Shown: piece by piece, positions 17,452 to 26,453 of the stretch
Position numbering within the stretch: the stretch's first letter is position 1
Layout: each line of letters starts with the position of its first letter
From: Nostoc sp. NMS7
Lineage (GTDB): Bacteria; Cyanobacteriota; Cyanobacteriia; Cyanobacteriales; Nostocaceae
NCBI RefSeq assembly: GCF_017115085.1
Contig: NZ_JABXKJ010000252.1
Location: 1-56,096 of the forward strand
Direction: 5' to 3'
DNA length: 56,096 nucleotides
Notes under the pieces: generated by a model
Databases searched by the model: none
What the model was told of the DNA's origin: nothing
The model's input: the letters and a program-made list of their open reading frames with translations, nothing else
Program-made: the position numbers and the translations under genes

Positions 17452-17892
17452 TTAGTTAGGCAAATCTAACTTACATTCCAATGCTTTTTTTTGCATGGTT
17501 TTAAAAATGTTGTAAAATCCATTAGCGCGGGAAGGTGTAAGACTAACGTTTAAACCTGTTGCTTGAATAAAATCTGGGGTAAGTTGTAGAATCTCAGTCG
17601 GCGTTAGTCCATCCAATCCTTCAACCAGAAGCCCTACTAATCCTTTGGTTAACTGCGAATCGGAATCGCCCTGATATACAACCTTCTCGTCGTCTAACGC
17701 TGCTGTGATATAAACTTGAGACACGCAACCAGGAACTTTATTTTCGGGTAATTTATCAGCTTCTGGGAACTCATTGAGCTTCTGAGCATACCAGATTAGC
17801 TGTTCGTAGCGTCGCTTCGGTTCGGAAGCGCGTTGAAAGCGCTGGACAATTTTAGCAAGCGCAGGTGGCAAAGAATCTAGAGTTGAGGACAT
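17452..17892 (-). CDS. SufE family cysteine desulfurase partner protein
   Basis: SufE-type sulfur acceptor: it takes persulfide sulfur from a cysteine desulfurase (SufS) and passes it to the Fe-S scaffold. The protein has 146 residues and is a single SufE domain. The acceptor cysteine is in the motif KVPGCVSQVYI (C56), flanked by the usual LIWYAQKL segment at ~32-39 and the DSDSQLTKGLVGLLV helix start. The length matches stand-alone SufE. It is not linked to a suf operon here. The ATG at 17892 begins MSSTLDSLPPALAKIVQRFQ, as in other cyanobacteria, so the start is secure. Confidence 0.95.
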   Translation of the reverse strand: MSSTLDSLPPALAKIVQRFQRASEPKRRYEQLIWYAQKLNEFPEADKLPENKVPGCVSQVYITAALDDEKVVYQGDSDSQLTKGLVGLLVEGLDGLTPTEILQLTPDFIQATGLNVSLTPSRANGFYNIFKTMQKKALECKLDLPN

Positions 17893-18361
17893 AACAGAAG
17901 CTGCAAATGATCGGTCTTACCTTGAGTGTAAATTATCTTTCGGGCGATGCCTACGGCAGGTTGCGCCTACGCGCCGACCGTTCACCTTGCTATATCTTGA
18001 CTATAACTTGTCAAATCCAAATAATTACTGCGATCGCATTCACATCGGCTAGGTTTTTTAATGCCTATAATCACAAAAACTTAATTTTCTTATAAGTACA
18101 GCATCTTATTAATTAGTAGCCAATTCTCTGCGTACCTCTGCGCCCCTCTGCGTTTAAATTTAAACCCTCAATTTGTCACGATTTAGCGATGCGATGCCGT
18201 ACCACTTCGTGGAAGCAAGCTACGCGGAGCGCGATGCCCTGAGCTTGCCGTTCGCGGAGCGTCTCGTAGAGAAGGGTCTCGTAGAGAAGGCGGGCTGTGC
18301 TTACGCACTTACAAAATTAGCTGCAAGCAGATTTTAACTAAGCAGCTAGATAATAATTAAC
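17893..18361. repeat. Spacer packed with GCGATGCC/TACGCC-type dispersed repeats
   Basis: It holds GGGCGATGCCTACGGCAGG with its partner TTGCGCCTACGC (17941-17972), a CTCTGCG-type repeat (18126-18150), and a chain of GCGATGCCGTACCACTTCGT, GGAAGCAAGCTACGCGGAGC and GTCTCGTAGAGAAGG units (18187-18292). No protein-like frame exists; a 62-codon frame at 17907-18095 only reads through the repeats. Confidence 0.65.
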
Positions 18362-18409
18362 AATTAAAAATTAAAAATCAAAAAAAATTCTGATTTTTAA
18401 TTTTTAATT
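18362..18409 (-). terminator. Terminator-like hairpin downstream of the RRM protein gene
   Basis: Perfect 19-bp arms (AATTAAAAATTAAAAATCA and its complement) enclose a 10-base loop, 16 bp past the stop of the RRM gene at 18425. The stem is AT-only, so termination strength is uncertain. Confidence 0.55.
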
Positions 18410-18424
18410 TCTCTCCCTTAAGGA

Positions 18425-18937
18425 TTAATTCGTAGTTTGTGCTGCTAGCATCTGCTTCAGCTTTTCTAATTCCGAAGCCCAACGAGGATCTGGACGAATA
18501 GCGTCTGAATCAGTAGTCGTGGTGCTGGTTTCACGAGAACCTCCGCCACCTGAACTGCCACGGCGAGGCTTCTTGGAGCTTTTCTCACGACGGCTACCTT
18601 CTCCTCTGGTGGGGCTAGGAATGGGGGTACTACTACTAGCAAGAGTAACTGGTTTAGGAGCTTGCTCTTCGCCCTCTTCACCCTTGATACGAGGTAATGC
18701 CTTCTCTAGCTTAATGGGAGTGTCTTTGAACATCTGACCATTATACTTTTCAATAATTTCGTCAGCTTGTTCGTCGTTGTTGACTGTAAGAAAACCAAAA
18801 CCACGGCATTTGCCAGTTTTGCGGTCTTTAATTAATTTAGTAGTTACAGCATCACCTTCGGCTGCAAAAACGGCTTGCAGATCTTGACGATCTATTTCAT
18901 CTTTAGGCAAATTACCTATATATAGGCGAACGGACAT
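18425..18937 (-). CDS. RRM-type RNA-binding protein (cyanobacterial Rbp family)
   Basis: A 170-residue protein with one N-terminal RNA recognition motif: RNP2 LYIGNL at residues 5-10 and RNP1 CRGFGFLTV at 44-52. A long low-complexity tail (SSSTPIPSPTRGEGSRREK, RRGSSGGGG, STTTTDS) follows and ends in a conserved-looking PDPRWASELEKLKQML. Cyanobacterial Rbp proteins bind mRNA and many are cold-induced. A GGAGG sequence lies 7-11 bases before the ATG at 18937. Upstream is a ~430-bp leader region without a gene, which would fit a long regulated 5' UTR; that is inference. Residues ~103-116 (nt 18594-18630) resemble an in-frame dispersed-repeat insertion. Confidence 0.93.
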   Translation of the reverse strand: MSVRLYIGNLPKDEIDRQDLQAVFAAEGDAVTTKLIKDRKTGKCRGFGFLTVNNDEQADEIIEKYNGQMFKDTPIKLEKALPRIKGEEGEEQAPKPVTLASSSTPIPSPTRGEGSRREKSSKKPRRGSSGGGGSRETSTTTTDSDAIRPDPRWASELEKLKQMLAAQTTN

Positions 18938-19683
18938 GAACTATACCTCCAGAGTTGAATGAACATGGCAAGGCAAGAAAACAATCATTTAGCTTTGACT
19001 TTTAAATAGATGCTATTGATCAAGACTGCCATTAACCAATTTTTTTGCTCGAAACTGTCAACCTATACAAGAATACAGTTTTTCGTCGGGATCAAGCTTG
19101 TTTAATCCAAAGGCTCACAATATCGTGAGCTAATAACACCTTAATTCTAAGAATTGTAAATTTAATACCCTGCTGCCTGCTAAAGTAAACGCTTTCTTCG
19201 ATGCCGTTTTTCGCAGAATCAAATACCATCCTTTAGATTACCACGGTATTTTCTACGTAGCTAGTTTAGCGCATACATTTCCGACGTTAGTATGATCGCA
19301 TCGTAACATAAAACACATTTTTTTATTCCAGGGGGCATATATTTCAAACAAAAACCAGCCAGTGGCTACTTAATTTACTGCTTTATTGGGAAAATCAATG
19401 GTATAGAGCGGGAGAAAAAGCATCCGAATTCATAACTAAGCGGTGCTGCTGAGTTACAATCGGCTGCTTTGATTTGTGTAAATAAATGTAACATTTGGGA
19501 ACCCAACCTGCAACTTTTGTTTACATTCCGATTTGTCCTTTGTCCTTTGCTAATGACCAATACTTCTCTACGAGAGGCTGCACTTCTCTACGAGACGCTG
19601 CGCGAACGGCAAGGCTCAGTGACCACGCCAACGGCTTCTCTACCAGACGCTGTTCGCGTTCGCTCAGTACAAGTGCCCAATAA
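18938..19683. other. Upstream region of the RRM gene and repeat cluster
   Basis: Bases 18938-19375 are AT-rich, have a small hairpin GCTCACAATATCGTGAGC near 19112, and must hold the RRM gene promoter and leader. Bases 19560-19675 are dispersed repeats: two CTCTACGAGA(G/C)GCTGC units, GCGAACGGCAAGGCTCAGTG and CTTCTCTACCAGACGCTG. Short frames here follow the repeats and I do not call them genes. Confidence 0.55.
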
Positions 19684-21945
19684 CTAACCAGTGAGAAAAA
19701 CGTATGCGCCCCAAGCCTGTGCTGCAACTGCCAAAAAAATAGACCAAATGGGATGAGGGCTATGAATGGTTTTACCACTTTGAGTTTCCAGGGTTTGGAT
19801 ATCGATCCAAGGTGTTGCTCCTCGCCGGAACCAACCTGTGACAATAATTTGTCGACCGATCATATCCTGGTGATTAACTGACTGTCCTAGCCAAGAAATG
19901 TGGTGTAATTTCACTAAACCCGCACTCGATTGGAGGATTAAATCTTGCGCTAGGGAGTTGCTAGTGCCTTGACGACCTAATAATTTGCCCACAAGACGCA
20001 CGCTGTTGCTGTCAATGGGTAAGGCAGAAGGGTCAGATAACAGATTAGGTAAGCTGTTGTCAGTTTGCACAGTGGCAGGTTTAATATCCGGGAAGAAAGG
20101 ATTAATCCGCATCACTGTACCAATGCTAAAGCCAATCAGAAGGCAGCCTGTAATGAAAGACCAATCTTCATATATCCACTTTAGATTTAAAAACTTGAGT
20201 GCGAATGCTAGTTGCCACGTTAGCCAGACCAAAGCTGCAAACAGAAGCCCTAGAGGAATTCCCAACCAGGGAGCGATTTGTAATAAGAAAGACTGACGCT
20301 TAACCTTTGATGCTTCGCTACTAAAATGTACTTCGGTGTCTAGATGCCAGTGACGGGCTATTTGGCAGAGGCGTTCAAGGCGATCGCCGATTAACGGATG
20401 GCTATTATTAATCGTAAACCATCGGCGATAGGGATTGGCAGTATCCCACTTCAAAAATGATTCAAAAGATAAATTACTGGCAATAGTACCTAAAGAAAGG
20501 CTCTGTTGGTGGCTAACTGGTGTCAGAAGATTTAAGCTTTCTAGTTGCCAACTGGTGTGTTCTTGTTTTTCGATATCAGCTGCAATGCCAATGGCAATTT
20601 TGAGTAAAGCTCGAATTAGCGCATTCGGATTACCAGTAATTTCAGCCGCGACGCGATCGCTATAATAAAGCCGCAACCGCGACAACCACAATCCAGTCCC
20701 AGTCAGCAAACACCAAACCCCATAAATTAGACTAGCCAGAATTGTCAGCGGCGATCGCCAAATCCCTGATATTTTGTCTCCCCACTTCGAGACTTGCTGA
20801 TATAGCTGATAAGTTGGTAGTGTCACTAGCAGCAACAAAGACATCACAGCAAAATCCCAGTGAGCAATATGCCCTAACTGCGTGGCGTAAATAGTGGCGA
20901 TTTCATCATCTGCTAGTTGTTGTAATAACCCCTGACTCACAACAATCCTGGCATTACGTGGTAAACTACCATAAGTCAGGATAATTGGTGCAGCCATTGG
21001 TAAAATCCGCAATTTGGGTAACGGCCAGTGTCGTTGTTGGCAACAACGTTGTAGCACCCGCACAGCTTCGCGGCTATGAACATTCAATACATCTTTAGAA
21101 AATTCTCGTTGACCATAGAATTTCGCCAATAGCAGATCCAGCAACCAAGGTGATAGTCCGATCAAAATCACCAATACTATTAACAATAATTTAGTAGGGT
21201 CGCGGTATAAAAGCTGCAACGGCTCCAAATATGGCAATTTGACTAAAGTCTGGTTGATAAATCCCATTGCTAACTTCAGGATTGCCCGGATCAGCCAAAA
21301 CAGGGCGATGAATGTTCCTGCTGTCAAGAGCCGCAAGGGAATTAATTTCGGTTTATGTAGGGGTTGCCATGCTTTGGCGCGTTGTGCTTGCCGCCAATAA
21401 ATAACCCCGAATAATTTAGCTTGGGTGCGAGTAACGGAACCCATGAAACCGTTTAGGGGCGTAGTCGGTGGTGGTAGTGGTGTCGCTACTGTAGCTTTGA
21501 GTCTAGCTAGTGGCACCATCGCCGGGGTGTCGTCGCTCTTAGTTTCTATTACTTGATCATTTGGTTCCTCTAATGTCGGAGTTACCGGGGGGGTAACTGG
21601 GGTTGAATCTGGGGTTGAATTATCAAAGGTAACAAATCCAGTTTCGACATTTTTTGATTCTTGATCAGGTTTTTTACGTTTTGTCAGGTGTTCGAGAGCG
21701 CGTGTTGCCCACTCTTGAACTTGGGGATTGTTACTCTCAATGAGATTTTGGGAAATAGCGATCGCTTTGGAAACTTCGCCAGTGCGAGCATAAGCCATCA
21801 CTAAACCAACTTGGGCTTGTAAGCTAGCAGTCGCATTGCTTTGGCTGCTAGCAATCGGTTCGAGTTGAGCGATCGCTGTTTGGTAATTTCCCTGCTTGAG
21901 GGCAATTAAACCAGCCTCCAAAGACGATTTGGCGTGTGAAGGCAT
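19684..21945 (-). CDS. TPR plus M48-like membrane protein with degenerate zinc site
   Basis: A ~753-residue protein. The N-terminal ~90 residues form TPR-like helices (LEAGLIALKQGNYQTAIAQL). A proline-rich linker follows, then membrane segments and a Ste24/HtpX-like M48 domain. The zinc motif HExxH is replaced: the aligned stretch reads YATQLGHIAHWD (T355-Q356-L-G-H359 from the ATG used), so the first histidine and the catalytic glutamate are gone. The distal ligand motif normally ExxxD appears as YYSDRVAAEITGNP with serine at the ligand position. Further membrane spans and a C-terminal domain (LVGKLLGRQG, IIVTGWFRRGATPWIDI) resemble an OB-like fold. It is probably an inactive M48 relative. 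The frame opens at TTG 21993; the ATG at 21945 is preferred. Confidence 0.85.
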   Translation of the reverse strand: MPSHAKSSLEAGLIALKQGNYQTAIAQLEPIASSQSNATASLQAQVGLVMAYARTGEVSKAIAISQNLIESNNPQVQEWATRALEHLTKRKKPDQESKNVETGFVTFDNSTPDSTPVTPPVTPTLEEPNDQVIETKSDDTPAMVPLARLKATVATPLPPPTTPLNGFMGSVTRTQAKLFGVIYWRQAQRAKAWQPLHKPKLIPLRLLTAGTFIALFWLIRAILKLAMGFINQTLVKLPYLEPLQLLYRDPTKLLLIVLVILIGLSPWLLDLLLAKFYGQREFSKDVLNVHSREAVRVLQRCCQQRHWPLPKLRILPMAAPIILTYGSLPRNARIVVSQGLLQQLADDEIATIYATQLGHIAHWDFAVMSLLLLVTLPTYQLYQQVSKWGDKISGIWRSPLTILASLIYGVWCLLTGTGLWLSRLRLYYSDRVAAEITGNPNALIRALLKIAIGIAADIEKQEHTSWQLESLNLLTPVSHQQSLSLGTIASNLSFESFLKWDTANPYRRWFTINNSHPLIGDRLERLCQIARHWHLDTEVHFSSEASKVKRQSFLLQIAPWLGIPLGLLFAALVWLTWQLAFALKFLNLKWIYEDWSFITGCLLIGFSIGTVMRINPFFPDIKPATVQTDNSLPNLLSDPSALPIDSNSVRLVGKLLGRQGTSNSLAQDLILQSSAGLVKLHHISWLGQSVNHQDMIGRQIIVTGWFRRGATPWIDIQTLETQSGKTIHSPHPIWSIFLAVAAQAWGAYVFLTG

Positions 21946-22053
21946 AGAAATTTTGGCACTCCAATCTCTTCTAAGTGATCCACCTTTGTGCAAAAGCGCG
22001 AACCTCGGATGCCGTGGAACTCAACCGCGCTCAAGTTTTCCTTGTCAAGTGAA

Positions 22054-23682
22054 TTATTCCTCCACCGGTTGTTGACTAGAAAAAACTGGAGCGATCGCGC
22101 TTAATTTGAACTCTGGATGATCGCCCAATAATTGTTGGCAATTCCATTCATTGCGGAATAGTAACACTGGGCGTCCCATACTGTCTTTAACTGTAGTGGT
22201 ATTGAATATCCGTCCCACCTTTTCTAATGCTTCCCAACCACCCTCAACCCAACGGGCGACACTGTAGGGCAATAACTCTAATATGGTTTCAACACCATAC
22301 TCATTTTGTAAGCGAAACTGCACCACCTCGAATTGCAACTGACCCACCGCCGCCAAAATTGGATCGCGCTTGGCTTCATCAGTTGAATACATAATTTGTA
22401 CAGCACCTTCTTCGCGCAATTCCGCAACGCCTTTTTGGAATTGTTTAGACTTCGAGGGGTTGGGATTCCTGAGAGACGCAAACAGTTCCGGCGAGAAATA
22501 CGGAATGCCCTCATATTCGAGCTTTTGTCCCGTGTAAATTGTATCCCCGATCGCAAAAACACCGGGATTGTTCAAACCGATCACATCGCCAGGATAAGCC
22601 ACATCAATCGATTCCCGCTCTTGGGCAAAGAGTTTTTGCGGGCGAGACAGACGAATGGATTTACCAATGCGGGCGTGATTCACCATCATATCTTTTTCAA
22701 ACTTACCAGTGCAGACCCGGATAAAAGCGACGCGATCGCGATGCTTCGGGTCCATGTTCGCTTGCAGTTTGAAGACAAATCCCGAAAACTCCGGGTATGT
22801 AGGGGCAACTTCGCCAACACTGCTGTAATGAGAACCGGGTTTCAGGGCATAATCGAGGAAGTAGTTGAGAAATAACTCTACACCAAAGTTAGTCATGGCG
22901 CTACCAAAGAACACAGGCGTCATTTTGCCTTCGTGTACCAACTGCAAATCTAACTCTGGGCCAACTCCTTCTAACAGTTCTAAATCATTTTTCAGTTGGT
23001 AGTAGAGTTCTCGTTCTAGCTGCTCCTCTATTCTCGGATCACCTAATTCCACAATCGTATCACGGGCTTCTCGGCTGCCGTGGGCGCTGCGTTCAAACAG
23101 GTGAATTTGTTGCTTGTGTCGGTCAAAAACACCTTTAAAGCGATCGCCCATACCAATCGGCCAGTTTACCGCATAGGTTTGCAATCCTAATTCTTGCTCA
23201 ATTTCATCTAACAGTTCCAGAGGTTCCCTCCCTGGGCGATCGAGCTTGTTGATAAATGTAAAGATCGGGATACCCCGTAACTTACACACTTCAAACAATT
23301 TGCGGGTTTGGGGTTCCAAACCTTTTGCCGCATCAATCAGCATTACTGCATTATCGGCGGCAGCGAGAGTGCGATAAGTATCCTCACTGAAGTCTTGGTG
23401 TCCGGGAGTGTCTAATAAATTTATTTGACACTTCCGGTATTCAAATTGCAACACAGTGGAGGTAATGGAAATACCCCGTTGTTGTTCCATCGCCATCCAG
23501 TCAGAGGTAGCCTTACGCTGTGCCCGTCGCGCCTTAACCGCCCCAGCTTCGTGAATTGCACCTCCGTATAAGAGTAGCTTTTCTGTTAGTGTAGTTTTAC
23601 CCGCGTCCGGGTGAGATATAATCGCAAAGTTGCGGCGAAGTTCAACCGCTTCAATAAGTTCAGACTCAAGTTCAGTAGACAT
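22054..23682 (-). CDS. prfC: Peptide chain release factor 3
   Basis: Translational GTPase RF3, which recycles RF1/RF2 from terminated ribosomes. G1 is SHPDAGKTTLTEKLL (residues ~22-36), G2 lies in QRGISITSTVLQF, G3 is LLDTPGHQDFSEDTYRTL and G4 is FINKLDRPGREPLELLD. The C-terminal RF3 domain with VGQLQFEVVQFRLQNEYG is complete. At 542 residues it is full length. The ATG at 23682 starts MSTELESELIEAVELRRNFA. It reads in the same direction as the TPR/M48 gene, which follows after ~108 bp, but no shared control is visible. Confidence 0.97.
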   Translation of the reverse strand: MSTELESELIEAVELRRNFAIISHPDAGKTTLTEKLLLYGGAIHEAGAVKARRAQRKATSDWMAMEQQRGISITSTVLQFEYRKCQINLLDTPGHQDFSEDTYRTLAAADNAVMLIDAAKGLEPQTRKLFEVCKLRGIPIFTFINKLDRPGREPLELLDEIEQELGLQTYAVNWPIGMGDRFKGVFDRHKQQIHLFERSAHGSREARDTIVELGDPRIEEQLERELYYQLKNDLELLEGVGPELDLQLVHEGKMTPVFFGSAMTNFGVELFLNYFLDYALKPGSHYSSVGEVAPTYPEFSGFVFKLQANMDPKHRDRVAFIRVCTGKFEKDMMVNHARIGKSIRLSRPQKLFAQERESIDVAYPGDVIGLNNPGVFAIGDTIYTGQKLEYEGIPYFSPELFASLRNPNPSKSKQFQKGVAELREEGAVQIMYSTDEAKRDPILAAVGQLQFEVVQFRLQNEYGVETILELLPYSVARWVEGGWEALEKVGRIFNTTTVKDSMGRPVLLFRNEWNCQQLLGDHPEFKLSAIAPVFSSQQPVEE

Positions 23683-23806
23683 AAGTGTATTTGTTTGTTA
23701 GCTAACTTAATTTTTTTGGACTCTGGCAAGTCTTTTAATCTTAAGACAACGATGCTCGTGATAGGGTCGTAATATAACTAACAATCTGACTAAATAGGAG
23801 AAAGCA

Positions 23807-24166
23807 ATGTACGACACAGACAAGCGAAAGCTTCTATCTGCCTTGTCTCATGGAGCGATTTTTTTCAGCACGACATTGGTATCTGTAGGTATACCTATTG
23901 CCATACTGCTCGTGTCTGACGATCCTGTTGTGAAAGAAAACGCCAGAGAATCGATAAATTTCCACTTTAATGTCTGGCTTTATGCATTCATTCTAGGAAC
24001 ACTGTTTTTTCTATTTGGTTGGTTGGTGCTACCACTATTAATATTGGGGCCACTAGCCGGTCTAGGATATCTATTGCACTGGGGATTAACAATTTGGGCG
24101 CTCATCGGAGTTTTTAACAATCCTGATATACCCTTCCGTTATCCCTATATTTTCCGAGTTTTTTAA
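23807..24166 (+). CDS. DUF4870 domain-containing membrane protein
   Basis: A 119-residue protein with three to four hydrophobic segments (residues ~17-38, 54-75, 78-104) and the DUF4870 hallmarks: an N-terminal DKRKLLSALSHGAIFF, then VKENARESINFHFNVWLY. The family is widespread in bacteria and its function is unknown. A good ribosome binding site (AGGAG) lies 7 bases before the ATG. It is divergent from prfC, and the 124-bp spacer holds both promoters. No operon partner. Confidence 0.9.
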   Translation: MYDTDKRKLLSALSHGAIFFSTTLVSVGIPIAILLVSDDPVVKENARESINFHFNVWLYAFILGTLFFLFGWLVLPLLILGPLAGLGYLLHWGLTIWALIGVFNNPDIPFRYPYIFRVF

Positions 24167-24657
24167 CAAAGATTTATCAGGATTGGGGATTGGGCATTGG
24201 GCACTTGTACTGAGCGAACGCGAACAGCGTCTCGTAGAGAAGCCGAAGTATGGGGCATTGGTAATTGTCAGTTATTTTTTATTAAGCTGTTGTGCCTTGA
24301 GTTTGCACACACCCAATTACCACAATTTTTGCCAATAGAGGGTCTTACCATTTTGAATTTTGTCAGCGCAGCGTTAGCGAGTCCGCGTACTCTTACAGAG
24401 AAGCAAGCTACGCTTTTAGCGTCTCGTAGAGAGCGTCATTTTGAATTTTGAATTTGTTCGTATGTTGTTTTTTTTCCAGTCCGTCGGATAGGTGCAACCA
24501 AGCTGTAGAATACAAAATTGCCCCACAACTTGATTAAGAGTAGGGCAAAAGACAGTTAAGCACTGTTTGTAGTCTGTCTGACGGCAGGAAAATTTTAGCC
24601 TGCTTTTGTGACGCTTTGTTTTGTGTCCATTTGCGTTGTTTTTCTTCATAAAATTTT
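24167..24657. repeat. Repeat-filled spacer before hemB
   Basis: GGATTGGGGATTGGGCATTGG units (24180-24205) are followed by ACTGAGCGAACGCGAACAGC and GTCTCGTAGAGAAG (24210-24242), and a second GTCTCGTAGAGAG cluster (24375-24435). Frames of 77-84 codons here only cross repeats. The last ~150 bp before hemB contain no repeat and should hold its promoter. Confidence 0.6.
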
Positions 24658-25638
24658 ATGTTTCCTATACATCGCCCCCGTCGTCTGCGTACTCATCCCC
24701 AACTGCGCCGGATGGTTCGTGAAACTGTTTTGACAACAAGCGATTTAATCTACCCATTATTTGCCGTACCGGGTGAGGGAATCGCTAATGAGGTGAAATC
24801 GATGCCTGGAGTCTACCAACTTTCGGTAGATAAAATTGTCGAAGAAGCAAAAGAAGTTTATGACTTAGGAATTCCTGCGATTATTCTATTTGGGATTCCG
24901 GCTGATAAAGATTTGGATGCGACTGGGGCTTGGCATGATTGCGGTATCGTCCAAAAAGCTGCGACTGCGGTAAAAGCAGCAGTGCCAGATTTGATTGTAA
25001 TTGCTGATACTTGTTTGTGTGAGTACACCAGTCATGGTCATTGTGGTTATCTGCAAGTTGGTGATTTAACAGGACGAGTTTTAAATGATCCAACACTAGA
25101 ATTGCTGAAGAAAACAGCAGTTTCTCAAGCAAACGCTGGCGCTGATATCATCGCGCCTTCGGGAATGATGGATGGCTTTGTCCAGGCAATTCGTGTGGGT
25201 TTGGATGAAGCCGGATTTCAAGACACGCCAATTATGTCTTATGCTGCTAAGTATGCTTCGGGTTATTATGGCCCATTTCGGGATGCAGCAGACTCGACAC
25301 CGCAATTTGGGGACAGAAGAACTTATCAAATGGACCCAGGTAATGCCCGCGAAGCCCTTAAAGAGATTGAATTGGATATCGCTGAAGGTGCTGATATGCT
25401 CATGGTTAAGCCAGCCTTGGCATACATGGATATTATCTGGCGGGTGAAGGAAGCGAGTAACTTACCAGTTGCGGCTTACAATGTTTCTGGCGAGTATTCG
25501 ATGGTGAAAGCTGCGGCTCTCAATGGTTGGATTGATGAGGAGCGGGTAGTTTTGGAAACTTTAACTGGGTTTAAACGCGCTGGTGCAGACTTGATTTTAA
25601 CCTATCATGCCAAAGATGCGGCGCGATGGTTAAAGTAA
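24658..25638 (+). CDS. hemB: Delta-aminolevulinic acid dehydratase (porphobilinogen synthase)
   Basis: Joins two 5-aminolevulinate molecules into porphobilinogen, the second common step towards haem, chlorophyll and bilins. The protein has 326 residues, full length. The metal site DTCLCEYTSHGHCG has three cysteines (C119, C121, C129), the zinc-type pattern, unlike the aspartate-rich magnesium type of plants. The Schiff-base lysines are in SYAAKYASGYYGPF (K198) and DMLMVKPALAYMD (K251). The ATG at 24658 begins MFPIHRPRRLRTHPQLRRMV, as is usual. It is monocistronic, with a toxin-antitoxin pair following ~150 bp downstream. Zinc dependence is inferred from the cysteines. Confidence 0.98.
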   Translation: MFPIHRPRRLRTHPQLRRMVRETVLTTSDLIYPLFAVPGEGIANEVKSMPGVYQLSVDKIVEEAKEVYDLGIPAIILFGIPADKDLDATGAWHDCGIVQKAATAVKAAVPDLIVIADTCLCEYTSHGHCGYLQVGDLTGRVLNDPTLELLKKTAVSQANAGADIIAPSGMMDGFVQAIRVGLDEAGFQDTPIMSYAAKYASGYYGPFRDAADSTPQFGDRRTYQMDPGNAREALKEIELDIAEGADMLMVKPALAYMDIIWRVKEASNLPVAAYNVSGEYSMVKAAALNGWIDEERVVLETLTGFKRAGADLILTYHAKDAARWLK

Positions 25639-25772
25639 GGTGGGCGATTGAGTAAGTATTTAAGAAATCTCACGCAGAGGCACAGAGTTGTGTTTTGGTG
25701 TCTAGGCGTGAGATTGTTATATTTTGCCTTGGGCTAGTGCGAAATTCAAATAAAATTTAACTAATTCGCGTT

Positions 25773-25791
25773 ATACACGTCATACGTGTAT
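25773..25791. promoter_or_regulatory. Inverted repeat upstream of the RHH antitoxin, probable autoregulatory operator
   Basis: ATACACGT, 3 bases, ACGTGTAT: a perfect 8-bp inverted repeat ending 18 bp before the antitoxin ATG at 25810. RHH antitoxins usually repress their own operon by binding such palindromes at the promoter. Binding here is inferred. Confidence 0.55.
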
Positions 25792-25809
25792 TGCGAGTAT
25801 GACAAAACT

Positions 25810-26064
25810 ATGCTCAGTGTCAGACTGGACGAAGAAACAGAAAGCCAGCTAGCCGATATTTTGGCTCATGAGCAAACTGATAAGAGTGAGTTGATCCGAC
25901 GCTTGATTGCTGAACGGTGGCTAACCTTACAAGCGGGTAAAACTTTGGTTGAGAGGCGGGGTGGACACCCTGAACATCTGTTGCAAGATGCACCAACGGA
26001 TTTATCGGAACGCTCAAATCGGAAGAAAGCGATCGCTCAATATCTCAACAAGCGCCACCCATGA
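25810..26064 (+). CDS. Ribbon-helix-helix antitoxin of a PIN toxin pair
   Basis: 84 residues. The N-terminal MLSVRLDEETESQLADILAH followed by KSELIRRLIAERW is a standard ribbon-helix-helix DNA-binding fold. The C-terminal part (~40-84) is charged and would wrap the toxin. The frame extends to a GTG at 25786, inside the upstream palindrome; the ATG at 25810 starts exactly at the beta-strand and is preferred. The stop overlaps the toxin start (ATGA at 26061), so the two genes are translationally coupled. Because the toxin gene is truncated, this antitoxin may now be partly idle. Confidence 0.85.
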   Translation: MLSVRLDEETESQLADILAHEQTDKSELIRRLIAERWLTLQAGKTLVERRGGHPEHLLQDAPTDLSERSNRKKAIAQYLNKRHP

Positions 26065-26453
26065 CCTACTATCCGCTTATACTCGCGGATAGCGGGTTTT
26101 TGTTTGCGTACTACAGCGCCAGAGATCAGCATCACCAACAGGTGCGTCGCTTCTTTGAGAACTGCACTTCTAGGCTAGTAACTACGCCCATTTGTTTTGC
26201 AGAAGTGGTGTGGTTGCTCAACTTTGATTGGCGTACACAAAACCAGTTTTTTCTAGACGTTGCGAAACAACTCTACGAGTGTGAGCAATTATTGCCGCAA
26301 GATTTTTCGCGGATTGCGGAGTTGAATACTCAGTACAGAGATTTACCAGGGGATTTTGCAGATTTATCCTTGATTGTCATTTCGGAACGCTTAGATATTG
26401 TTGCGATGCCTGCGGTGGTCACTGAGCTTTGTCGTTGGCGCAGCCTCTGGTAG
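26061..26453 (+). CDS. PIN-domain (VapC-type) ribonuclease toxin, C-terminally truncated by a repeat insertion
   Basis: A PIN-fold endoribonuclease paired with the upstream antitoxin. The acidic metal ligands D10 (LILADSGFLF), E48 (CFAEVVWLL) and D98/D101 (LPGDFADLSL) are present. The frame ends in TAG at 26451-26453 within repeat DNA. Past that stop the same frame continues as ATLDSDFDIYRRYRKKPFE and stops at 26543, which is the standard PIN ending including the last conserved aspartate motif. The present product of 130 residues therefore lacks the final strand and ends in the repeat-encoded VVTELCRWRSLW. It is probably inactive or weakened. Overlap with the antitoxin stop indicates one operon. 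Confidence 0.8.
   Translation: MTYYPLILADSGFLFAYYSARDQHHQQVRRFFENCTSRLVTTPICFAEVVWLLNFDWRTQNQFFLDVAKQLYECEQLLPQDFSRIAELNTQYRDLPGDFADLSLIVISERLDIVAMPAVVTELCRWRSLW

Noticed and set aside
17907..18095. 62-codon frame after the sufE-like gene
   Set aside because: It reads through GCGATGCC/TACGCC repeats.
19375..19844. Several overlapping frames of 60-107 codons at the 3' end of the TPR/M48 gene
   Set aside because: They lie in CTCTACGAGACGCTG repeats or antisense to the M48 gene and overlap each other on both strands.
24197..24649. Frames of 77-84 codons before hemB
   Set aside because: Repeat-derived; they contain GTCTCGTAGAGAAG units and no conserved protein features.
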